6,543 bases of DNA, from NCBI GenBank assembly GCA_031289575.1, contig JAITPE010000184.1, positions 1-6,543 on the forward strand, read 5' to 3'. Source of the stretch: Spirochaetia bacterium (GTDB lineage Bacteria > Spirochaetota > UBA4802 > UBA5550). The position numbers and the translations under genes are program-made. The notes under the pieces were generated by a model. It did not search any database. It saw only the letters and a list, made by a program, of their open reading frames with translations, and was not told where the DNA came from. Of this stretch, positions 1 through 6,543 are shown one piece after another (the stretch's first letter is position 1; each line of letters starts with the position of its first letter).

Positions 1-1101
1 TCAACAATCTGGATAGATTTCAAGACCCTTGAAAATTTTATGGCCGATGTTTTTATCGGTTTGGGAGTACCCCCCGAAGACGCTAAAATCTGCAGCGATG
101 TCCTTATTACCGCGGATAAACGCGGCATCGACTCGCATGGAATAAACCGCCTTAAACCCATATACTACGACCGTATCCGGGAAGGAATACAACTGCCCCT
201 CACACAATTTGAAATAGTAAAGGACGGCCCCACTACAGCGGTCATTGACGGGCACAACGGCATGGGGCATGTCATAGGACACCGCTCCATGCAGATGGCC
301 ATCGAGAAGGCGCGCAAATTAGGCATGGGAATGACCGTTGTCCGCAATTCAACGCATTACGGCATTGCCGGTTACTATGCGGCTATGGCCTGCAATGAGG
401 GGATGATAGGCATTACCGGGACAAACGCGCGCCCATCAATCGCGCCGACATTCGGCATAGAAAATATGCTTGGAACAAATCCAATAGTCTTTGGAATGCC
501 GACAGATGAGGCTTTCCCGTTCTGCATAGACTGCGCCACATCCATAACGCAGCGCGGCAAAATAGAAATTTATGCCAGAGCCGGCAAGCCTCTCCCTGAA
601 GGGTGGGTCATCCGGCAGGACGGAACTGCGGGCATCGACTCGGAACTTACGCTCAAAGAACTCATAGACGGCACAGCAGCCTTGGCGCCATTGGGCGGAA
701 TAGGAGAGGAGCTTGCCGGCTACAAGGGCTACGGGTACGCAGCCGTTGTAGAGATACTTTCGGCGGCTCTTGCCGGCGGAAGCTTTCTCAAAATGCTGAG
801 CGGCTATGACAGCAGCGGGAAAAAAATTCCGTACAGTTTGGGGCATTTTTTCATAGCGATAGATATATCCCAATTCATTGAACTCGACTCTTTCAAAAAG
901 ACCGCAGGCAGCATTCTGCGCGAACTGCGCGGTTCAAAGCGCATGCCCGGCGCGGAACGCATTTATACCGCGGGCGAAAAGGAATACGACGCGTGGATAG
1001 AGAGAAAAGACAAGGGCGTGCCGCTTGACAAAAGCCTGCAAAAAGAGATCAGGACAATGGAGAAGGAGCTCGAAATTAAAGGGTATAATTTTCCTTTTTA
1101 G
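1..1101 (+). CDS. Malate/L-lactate dehydrogenase-family (Ldh_2) NAD(P)-dependent oxidoreductase, 5'-truncated
   Basis: Cytosolic NAD(P)-dependent 2-hydroxyacid/2-oxoacid oxidoreductase of the Ldh_2 fold (malate, lactate, sulfolactate, ureidoglycolate and YiaK-type enzymes). The frame is open from base 1 and the codons before the first ATG (base 40) already read as family N-terminus (WIDFKTLENF), so the true start lies left of the window and the ATG at 40 is internal. Numbering from that ATG, the hallmark motifs appear in order: DSHGINR at 31-37 with the catalytic His33, NSTHYG at 103-108 with His106, then GTNP, DCATS and GYKGYG. The C-terminus ends naturally at TAG 1099-1101. At least 366 codons are visible, near full family length. 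Substrate cannot be told from sequence. The sulfur genes alongside are on the opposite strand, so they are weak evidence for a sulfolactate role. The stop overlaps the convergent hydrolase gene by 4 nt. Confidence 0.9.
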   Translation, partial: STIWIDFKTLENFMADVFIGLGVPPEDAKICSDVLITADKRGIDSHGINRLKPIYYDRIREGIQLPLTQFEIVKDGPTTAVIDGHNGMGHVIGHRSMQMAIEKARKLGMGMTVVRNSTHYGIAGYYAAMACNEGMIGITGTNARPSIAPTFGIENMLGTNPIVFGMPTDEAFPFCIDCATSITQRGKIEIYARAGKPLPEGWVIRQDGTAGIDSELTLKELIDGTAALAPLGGIGEELAGYKGYGYAAVVEILSAALAGGSFLKMLSGYDSSGKKIPYSLGHFFIAIDISQFIELDSFKKTAGSILRELRGSKRMPGAERIYTAGEKEYDAWIERKDKGVPLDKSLQKEIRTMEKELEIKGYNFPF

Positions 1102-1763
1102 ACGTACATTGCGAAGTATTCGGCGGTTTGTTCTAAGTGAACCCTTGAGTTGGATTTGCCTATGATAACAGCCATGTGTCCGGGCAGCAGGTATTCGATA
1201 TCTAACTTATTGAGTTTTTCAACGCTTGCAAGCAGCTGATTGTAATCGCCGCCCGGCAGGTCTTTTCTTCCAAAGCTGTGATCAAAGAGCGCGTCGCCGC
1301 ATACCAACGCCCTTTTTTCGGGCCAGTATATACTTATAGAACCCGGAGTATGCCCCGGAGTATGGTAAATCTGCAGTTCCGTGTTGTTTATTGTAAGGGG
1401 GCCCTCGGTAAGCGGCATGTCGAATATTATTTCCGGAAGGCTCATGTTGAGTAATTTTGAAAGCTCACCCCTTTTATCCGCATAAAAAGCAATCTCCTCT
1501 TTGTGCATGCCTATACTTATGTTTTGGCCCATAAGATCGACCGACGCCTCAAGGTGGTCCGGATGGCAATGTGTATTGATGCACCCCCTTATATTATCGA
1601 TAGCTATTCCGTCCTGAGTCAGAGATTCGGTCTGTACCTTAAAGAGGTATTTCATTCCGGGATCAAAAAGAATATTTAACGGATCGGCGAAATAGTACAT
1701 GTTGGCATTGTTTTCCCATATTCCGCGCCACATGTATGAATATATTTTATCGGTAAGCTGCAT
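1098..1763 (-). CDS. MBL-fold metallo-hydrolase (glyoxalase II-like)
   Basis: A 221-residue single-domain metallo-beta-lactamase-fold hydrolase, probably cytosolic since no signal peptide is seen. The binuclear metal site is complete: THCHPDH at 64-70 (His65, His67, Asp69, His70), PGHTPGS with His138, CGDALF with Asp157, and LPGH with His196. The GRKDLPGGD stretch near 165-173 is typical of the glyoxalase II-like/ETHE1-like branch, which hydrolyses thioesters or oxidises persulfides. There is no fused rhodanese or flavodoxin domain. It is the last gene of the nifS-nifU-epsC operon, starting 1 nt after the epsC stop, with an AGG about 10 nt upstream of its ATG lying inside the epsC end, so translation is probably coupled. 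A role in thiol, persulfide or thioester clean-up fits the context but is inference; the substrate is unknown. Confidence 0.87.
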   Translation of the reverse strand: MQLTDKIYSYMWRGIWENNANMYYFADPLNILFDPGMKYLFKVQTESLTQDGIAIDNIRGCINTHCHPDHLEASVDLMGQNISIGMHKEEIAFYADKRGELSKLLNMSLPEIIFDMPLTEGPLTINNTELQIYHTPGHTPGSISIYWPEKRALVCGDALFDHSFGRKDLPGGDYNQLLASVEKLNKLDIEYLLPGHMAVIIGKSNSRVHLEQTAEYFAMYV

Positions 1764-1764
1764 G

Positions 1765-2655
1765 TTAATTTGACCTGCGTTGTGTTAATCGTTCTCCGGC
1801 GGGCACATCCTTGGTTACCCAGACATTGCCGCCTATCTCCGCGCCGGCGCCTATGGTTATGCGCCCGAGTACGGCCGCGCCCGCGTAAATGATGACATTG
1901 TCTTCAACAATTGGGTGGCGCGGAATTCCCTTTATGGGGTGCCCATCTTTATCGTTGGGAAAACTTTTCGCGCCTAAGGTCACTCCCTGATATATCCGTA
2001 CATTGCTGCCTATTATTGCCGTTTCGCCTATGACCGTGCCGGTACCGTGATCTATGAAAAAACGTTCGCCTATTTGCGCGCCGGGATGTATGTCTATGCC
2101 TGTTTCCGAGTGCGCCATCTCGCTTATGAGCCTTGGAATTATAGGCACATTGAGTTTGTAAAGTTCGTGCGCAACGCGGTGATTTGTAAGCGCCTTTAGG
2201 CTTGGGTAGGCAAATATTGTCTCTCCCAGGCTGCGGGCCGCGGGGTCGCCGTCATAGGCGGCCTGCGCGTCGGTAAAAAGAAGATGCCGTATCGCGGGCA
2301 GGCGCTCAAAGAGTTTTTGCACCGCGCTTTTTGAATCGGAGTCGCATTGGCTGCACGACATAGACTCTTCTATACAGGCAAAGCAAAATCCCCTTCGCAG
2401 CTGTTCCGAAAGAATTGTGTAACAGCGGTCAAGCGTTGAACCAATATAGTAGTTCATTGTCTCTTCGTTGATTTCGGAATTGCCGTAATAGCCCGGAAAA
2501 ATTATTGAACGCAGCATTTCTACCGCAGTTCTCAGTTCATCCATAGAAGGCATCGGCATATCCTCGTGGTGGGACATAAAGAATACGCGGCTGAAAGACT
2601 CGGGCTTACAGAGTTCCGCCACTACTTTTTGGAGATCAATGCGGTTCGCCGGCAT
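1765..2655 (-). CDS. epsC: Serine O-acetyltransferase, EpsC type
   Basis: Transfers acetyl from acetyl-CoA to L-serine, giving O-acetylserine for cysteine synthesis; cytosolic. Of 296 residues, about 1-180 are the helical N-terminal region of long EpsC-type enzymes, including YDGDPAA near 134-140. From 186 on there is a left-handed beta-helix of hexapeptide repeats. The CysE catalytic dyad is conserved: Asp188 in GIDIHP and His203 in IDHGTGTVIGE, 15 residues apart as in E. coli CysE (Asp143/His158). GVTLGA at 224-229 and the IGGNVWVT tail also fit. Unusual is a Cys-x2-Cys-x6-Cys-x2-Cys cluster at 91, 94, 101 and 104. The ATG overlaps the nifU stop by one base (TAATG), indicating translational coupling. 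Placement with nifS and nifU suggests it supplies the cysteine used for Fe-S assembly. No cysK (O-acetylserine sulfhydrylase) is in the window. Confidence 0.93.
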   Translation of the reverse strand: MPANRIDLQKVVAELCKPESFSRVFFMSHHEDMPMPSMDELRTAVEMLRSIIFPGYYGNSEINEETMNYYIGSTLDRCYTILSEQLRRGFCFACIEESMSCSQCDSDSKSAVQKLFERLPAIRHLLFTDAQAAYDGDPAARSLGETIFAYPSLKALTNHRVAHELYKLNVPIIPRLISEMAHSETGIDIHPGAQIGERFFIDHGTGTVIGETAIIGSNVRIYQGVTLGAKSFPNDKDGHPIKGIPRHPIVEDNVIIYAGAAVLGRITIGAGAEIGGNVWVTKDVPAGERLTQRRSN

Positions 2656-3623
2656 TACAGAATATGCACCCTTATTGATTTATCCACCTTGTCTTTGAGC
2701 GTGGAGTTTATCATTTCATAGGTACTCGTATGGCTTGCCGCGCAGCCTGCACAGGTTCCCTTGTAGCGGATGTATATTTCTGTTACCCCGTTGCCGGTGT
2801 CCTTCATATCAACCACTTCAACGCTGCCGCCGTCGTTGTTGAGCATCGGAAGTATGGATTCGGATATTGCCCTTTGTACAATGCCGTGCCTCTGTATAAG
2901 GGTAAGCTCCGAAAATTCCTTGAACTCGGGGCCCGAGTTGAGTTTCTCGCGTTCCATTTCGGTTCTTGTATCCCTCAAAATATCCTCAAGATAGTATCTG
3001 CGGTTTTCGTGCCCTCCGGGCTTTATGCAGGATTTGCAAAATGCCCCGGCCTTTGTGTACTGTGTTATTTGTTCAACAGTGGTAAGGTTGTTTATCTTTA
3101 TGACGTCCTTTATTGTACTCAGAGTGACCTGTGCGCACTCGCATACGATTTCGGTATCAACAAGCGAGGACATATCAACATTTTTATAAATCGACGCCGC
3201 TTTCTTTATGACATCATAAGCCATAACCGAGCAGTGCATTTTTTGCGGCGGAACAGCGGCCTTGTCGGGCCTGTCCCGGAGTTCCTTTTCAACGTCGATA
3301 TTGGTAATCTTTACGGCCTGGTCAACCGTAAGTCCTATGCACATTTCGGCCATAACATCACTCGATGCTATGGCTGTTCCGCAGCCGAAACTCTTGTACT
3401 TTGCGTCTATAATTTTGTCGTTGGATGGGTCTATCAGCCAATAAAGCCTGACCGCGTCTCCGCACGCGTCGGAGCCGTAATCCGCAACCACAAGCTTGGC
3501 CTTTTTTGCCGCGGCTTGTTCCTGTGTAATTTCTCCCATGTATTTGGGATTATTCATTCGGTGGCTTACTTTGTCCGAGTACTGCTCCCAAAGCGCGCCG
3601 CCTATAAGGTCGTTTTTTCCCAT
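2655..3623 (-). CDS. nifU: Fe-S cluster assembly scaffold protein NifU (three-domain)
   Basis: Scaffold on which [2Fe-2S] and [4Fe-4S] clusters are built from NifS-derived sulfur and passed to apoproteins. At 322 residues it has all three classical modules. The IscU-like domain (about 10-150) carries the ligand cysteines Cys54 (in DACGDA, with Asp56), Cys81 (GCGTA) and Cys131 (HCSVMA). The central Fer2_BFD domain carries Cys161-x-Cys163 and Cys196-x2-Cys199, with the same 33-residue step between pairs as in Azotobacter NifU. The C-terminal NifU/Nfu domain (about 240-322) carries Cys291-x2-Cys294. No ligand is missing, so the protein should be functional. A GGGAG sits 8 nt before the ATG. It starts 20 nt after nifS and ends in a 1-nt overlap with epsC. 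A housekeeping Fe-S role is as likely as a nitrogenase-specific one, as no nif structural genes are visible. Confidence 0.96.
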   Translation of the reverse strand: MGKNDLIGGALWEQYSDKVSHRMNNPKYMGEITQEQAAAKKAKLVVADYGSDACGDAVRLYWLIDPSNDKIIDAKYKSFGCGTAIASSDVMAEMCIGLTVDQAVKITNIDVEKELRDRPDKAAVPPQKMHCSVMAYDVIKKAASIYKNVDMSSLVDTEIVCECAQVTLSTIKDVIKINNLTTVEQITQYTKAGAFCKSCIKPGGHENRRYYLEDILRDTRTEMEREKLNSGPEFKEFSELTLIQRHGIVQRAISESILPMLNNDGGSVEVVDMKDTGNGVTEIYIRYKGTCAGCAASHTSTYEMINSTLKDKVDKSIRVHIL

Positions 3624-3643
3624 TGTATGTCTCCCAAGTAAAT

Positions 3644-4852
<1,209 letters not shown>

Positions 4853-4873
4853 TCAATAAGACTACAAACTTCC

Positions 4874-4902
4874 TTTAAAGTTACCATAAGTTTAAAAGTC
4901 AA
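4874..4902 (-). promoter_or_regulatory. Candidate sigma70 promoter of the nifS operon
   Basis: Read on the minus strand, TTGACT (4902-4897) is followed after exactly 17 nt by TTTAAA (4879-4874). This gives five of six matches at -35 and four of six at -10. Transcription would begin near 4867, leaving a leader of about 45 nt before the nifS ATG. No convincing operator (Rrf2/IscR-like or otherwise) is seen. Confidence 0.45.
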
Positions 4903-4931
4903 TAAAATAACTCACGGGGAATGATTTTTTC

Positions 4932-4960
4932 TTGACAAAATCAATAAACAAGCATATTAA
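4932..4960 (+). promoter_or_regulatory. Strong sigma70-like promoter for the membrane-protein pair
   Basis: A perfect TTGACA (4932-4937) is followed after 17 nt by TATTAA (4955-4960), in an AT-rich setting. Start of transcription would be near 4967, about 48 nt before the TTG start at 5015. It diverges from the nifS promoter; the two -35 boxes lie only about 30 bp apart, so regulators binding here could affect both directions. Confidence 0.65.
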
Positions 4961-4965
4961 AGTAT

Positions 4966-4979
4966 GTAAATAGTAAATA
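4966..4979 (+). repeat. Tandem heptamer GTAAATA x2 at the predicted transcription start
   Basis: Two perfect back-to-back copies of GTAAATA (4966-4972, 4973-4979), followed by GTTTAAA, sit on the predicted +1 of the plus-strand promoter. This could be a direct-repeat operator, or just AT-rich low complexity. A 9-mer shared with the nifS promoter side, AGTTTAAAA (4889-4897 and 4979-4987), is also present. Confidence 0.25.
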
Positions 4980-4996
4980 GTTTAAAATTATGCAAA

Positions 4997-5002
4997 AGGA
5001 GG
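4997..5002 (+). promoter_or_regulatory. Shine-Dalgarno AGGAGG that supports the TTG start at 5015
   Basis: A perfect AGGAGG, within AAAAGGAGGGG, lies 12 nt before TTG 5015 (10 nt from the last G of the run). No ATG or GTG in the same frame is near, and the next in-frame Met is residue 35, inside the first membrane segment. The site therefore favours the rare TTG start. Confidence 0.65.
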
Positions 5003-5014
5003 GGATACTTAAAA

Positions 5015-5434
5015 TTGCCAAGAAGAAGTAGGCTGCCATCTGACAAAGAAATAGAGTTCCAATTACAGGTTAGAAAATATGACAATAGGTCAAGAATCAT
5101 TACATATCTCGGTGGAATGATTATAAAATACGTTGCTCTTGCAGTAATTTGTTATTTTATACTTTTAGCAGTAAGAGAATTGGCAGGGAAAGAAACTATT
5201 GCAAAATTTTTATTCTTATTTATTAACGATATAAACTTAAAAGAAATTGTTTTATCTGTTTTGACTATAGGCGCTATTTTATATGGTTTATTACAAAGAG
5301 CTCTTCGTAGAAAGATGATTCAACGGTTTTCTGCGAGATGTGATATGCTTGAGAGAAAAATAAACCCTCAAAAGGTTTCGAGTGAAATTACAAAAGAGGG
5401 TAAAACAAAAATAGAGGACAAAAAATGGCTATAA
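5015..5434 (+). CDS. Unrecognised small two-span membrane protein (first gene of the AT-rich pair)
   Basis: I do not recognise the family. The 139-residue product has a short, charged, basic N-terminus (MPRRSRLPSDKEIE), a hydrophobic segment at about 30-53, a polar joint with AGKET near 57-61, a second hydrophobic stretch at about 76-94 (with another short one at 63-70), and a strongly basic, probably helical C-terminal tail rich in Arg and Lys. This predicts an inner-membrane protein with both charged ends in the cytoplasm (inference from positive-inside). No enzyme motif or signal peptide is visible. Start is TTG, chosen for its AGGAGG and lack of alternatives. It overlaps the next gene by 10 nt, so the two are likely made together. 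Base composition is much more AT-rich than the nif operon, suggesting separate origin. It could be part of a defence, toxin or stress-response module, but nothing in the sequence proves it. Confidence 0.75.
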   Translation: MPRRSRLPSDKEIEFQLQVRKYDNRSRIITYLGGMIIKYVALAVICYFILLAVRELAGKETIAKFLFLFINDINLKEIVLSVLTIGAILYGLLQRALRRKMIQRFSARCDMLERKINPQKVSSEITKEGKTKIEDKKWL

Positions 5435-6003
5435 TTTTTACATTTTTCTTATTTCTTGCAATTTGGCTGTTATGGAATTTTTTATGGAAAGATTATGCTT
5501 TAGATAAATTACGAGATGATCTTTTCTACATTCGCAATGATTTGTTTGATATTGCGTCTACAAATAAAGAAATATCTTTTAATCATACCCTTTATCTTAC
5601 TTTTGAAGCCATTTTAAATAATTCAATTAGGTACGGCTTTAAGCTGACTTTTATGAGCGCCGTTATATTTAATTTTTTTGTAAAAAGAAAATATAATGGA
5701 AAGGTTGGAAGCAGGATAGAATCAGAATTTATCTATATGATAGATAATATTAAAAATAAAGACCTTAAAGACTCACTTTTACATCTTAAATCAAAGTTTG
5801 AAAAGAAGATATTTTATTATCTGCTTAAGACATCGCTAATCCTAATGTTTTTCTTTGTTGTGAGCTTATTTTATGCAATATTGGCAGAACTTTCCAAAAA
5901 AGCTGTAGATTCAATTTTCAAGAATGCGGCAAATAACACTATTATGACCTTCAAAAAATCAATTTTGAGAGATATTGAATTTCAGGTTGAGGCATTGACA
6001 TAA
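5425..6003 (+). CDS. Unrecognised membrane protein (second gene of the AT-rich pair)
   Basis: I cannot name the family. The 192-residue product starts with a strongly hydrophobic Trp-rich helix (about 2-21), which would act as a signal anchor. A charged helical region follows with KLRDDLFYIRNDLFDIA near 28-44 and ISFNHTLY near 50-57, which look like conserved-domain sequence rather than random filler. Next come a weaker hydrophobic stretch at about 71-86, a basic/acidic stretch, a clear membrane helix at about 131-154, and a soluble C-terminal tail. No catalytic motif is seen. The ATG has GAGGA 6 nt upstream and overlaps the end of the previous gene by 10 nt, so translational coupling is likely and the products may form a complex. 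One sampled line (5461-5520) is 27% GC. A plausible terminator begins at its stop codon. Confidence 0.78.
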   Translation: MAIIFTFFLFLAIWLLWNFLWKDYALDKLRDDLFYIRNDLFDIASTNKEISFNHTLYLTFEAILNNSIRYGFKLTFMSAVIFNFFVKRKYNGKVGSRIESEFIYMIDNIKNKDLKDSLLHLKSKFEKKIFYYLLKTSLILMFFFVVSLFYAILAELSKKAVDSIFKNAANNTIMTFKKSILRDIEFQVEALT

Positions 6004-6026
6004 AAAAGTCGCTTCGCTCCTTTTTT
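6002..6026 (+). terminator. Candidate weak intrinsic terminator after the membrane pair
   Basis: AAAAAAG (6002-6008) can pair with CTTTTTT (6020-6026) around an 11-nt loop that contains a tandem TCGCT-TCGCT. The T-run ends at 6027. The stem is almost all A-T and uses the T-run itself, so it is a marginal terminator. Its position overlapping the last stop codon supports it. Confidence 0.4.
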
Positions 6027-6044
6027 TGTTGACTCTTTCCTGCT

Positions 6045-6050
6045 TATAAT
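6045..6050 (+). promoter_or_regulatory. Perfect TATAAT -10 box without a well-spaced -35
   Basis: TATAAT is exact, but the only good -35-like word (TTGACT, 6029-6034) is 10 nt away, too close for sigma70. At the right spacing there is only a T-run. A promoter here would start near 6057, just upstream of the palindrome at 6069 and the small GTG ORF at 6097. Confidence 0.35.
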
Positions 6051-6068
6051 GTATTATTGAACCGCAAT

Positions 6069-6085
6069 AACGCAATAATTGCGTT
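6069..6085. repeat. Perfect palindrome AACGCAAT-A-ATTGCGTT
   Basis: Eight-bp arms around one central base, directly before the GAGGAG ribosome-binding site of the small ORF. The left arm is also part of a tandem CGCAATAA x2 (6063-6070, 6071-6078). It could be a dimeric repressor operator just downstream of the TATAAT. As RNA, the one-base loop would force opening of the inner pairs. Confidence 0.5.
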
Positions 6086-6096
6086 GAGGAGAAACT

Positions 6097-6183
6097 GTGA
6101 GCGCCCTTGTGTTAGCAAATAATTTGCCGTTGAAAAAACTCAACACCGTTGACCCGGCCTCTGCCGTTGCCGTTTCCCGTTAA
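6097..6183 (+). CDS. Possible 28-codon small ORF (leader peptide or gene remnant)
   Basis: Starts at GTG 6097, preceded by a perfect GAGGAG (6086-6091) with an ideal 5-nt spacer, and ends at TAA 6181-6183. The peptide begins MSALVLANNLPLKKL and ends AVAVSR. It has no membrane helix of full length and no regulatory codon run, so a classic attenuator leader is not indicated. The TATAAT and palindrome upstream support expression. It may instead be the preserved start of a longer gene now cut by a stop, since another frame is open beyond it. No homology can be asserted. Confidence 0.33.
   Translation: MSALVLANNLPLKKLNTVDPASAVAVSR
6115..6127. repeat. Palindrome GCAAAT-A-ATTTGC
   Basis: Perfect 6-bp arms around one A, inside the small ORF. 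Its pattern (GCAAAT-A-ATTTGC) closely matches the core of the palindrome at 6069-6085 (GCAAT-A-ATTGC), as expected if one protein bound both, though arm lengths differ by one base. Confidence 0.35.
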
Positions 6184-6193
6184 TCTTCTAATC

Positions 6194-6543
<350 letters not shown>

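Noticed and set aside
40..42. ATG as the start of the Ldh_2 gene
   Set aside because: The frame is open to base 1, the upstream codons fit the family N-terminus, and the helix before DSHGINR would be cut short, so the gene is truncated by the window edge.
436..873. 145-codon minus-strand open frame inside the Ldh_2 gene
   Set aside because: Antisense to conserved Ldh_2 motifs, with no recognisable domain.
2730..3641. 303-codon plus-strand open frame opposite nifU
   Set aside because: It is the antisense shadow of nifU, which has all family cysteines and a good ribosome-binding site; the shadow product is an unnatural Cys/Tyr-rich sequence.
4990..5031. 13-codon leader ORF (MQKEGILKIAKKK) overlapping the TTG start
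   Set aside because: The ribosome-binding site lies inside it and serves the TTG at 5015; nothing suitable precedes its own ATG.
5015..6003. Naming the membrane pair as a specific known defence system such as Kiwa or Zorya
   Set aside because: No signature motif, size or partner gene of those systems is present; a name would be a guess.
6029..6050. TTGACT plus TATAAT as a sigma70 promoter
   Set aside because: The spacer is only 10 nt; the TATAAT is kept alone as a weak call.
6130..6152. -1 programmed frameshift at the A6 run in the small ORF
   Set aside because: The -1 frame meets TGA at 6150-6152 after a few codons, so nothing would be gained.

Overview
The window looks like chromosomal DNA from an anaerobic bacterium. 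It has a complete Nif-type Fe-S assembly pair (NifS plus three-domain NifU) joined to a cysteine-biosynthesis gene and a metallo-hydrolase, and a stand-alone Ldh_2-type oxidoreductase. No taxon can be fixed from the sequence alone. A spirochaete (Treponema-like), clostridial or deltaproteobacterial gut or sediment anaerobe would fit, and I hold this loosely.

Layout. (1) 1-1101, plus strand: 3' part of a malate/L-lactate dehydrogenase-family (Ldh_2) gene; its start lies off the left edge. (2) 4822-1098, minus strand: a tight four-gene operon in the order nifS, nifU, epsC (serine O-acetyltransferase), MBL-fold hydrolase. Junctions are 20 nt, a 1-nt TAATG overlap, and 1 nt. The last gene runs tail-to-tail into the Ldh_2 gene with a 4-nt overlap. 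(3) 4823-5014: a 192-bp divergent control region with a recognisable promoter facing each way. (4) 5015-6003, plus strand: two overlapping, strikingly AT-rich genes for small multi-spanning membrane proteins that I do not recognise. One sampled line is 27% GC, against 52% for a sampled line in nifS. They look like an acquired two-gene module. (5) 6004-6543: no confident gene, but much structure: an A/T hairpin after the last gene, a perfect TATAAT, two related palindromes, a 28-codon GTG ORF with a strong ribosome-binding site, seventeen perfect CATA repeats, a nested hairpin, a terminator-like hairpin with a T-run, and a GC-rich inverted repeat at the edge.

How the genes work together. EpsC makes O-acetylserine, the precursor of cysteine. 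NifS takes sulfur from cysteine as a persulfide, and NifU uses it to build Fe-S clusters for transfer to apoproteins. A serine acetyltransferase beside nifU and nifS parallels cysE1 in the Azotobacter nifUSV region and suggests matched cysteine supply and cluster assembly. No nitrogenase genes are in view, so this could be the general Fe-S system of the cell. The MBL hydrolase is an operon partner of unknown substrate.

The most unusual material is on the right: the unrecognised membrane pair, and the structured, repeat-bearing tail that may be its own transcription unit.
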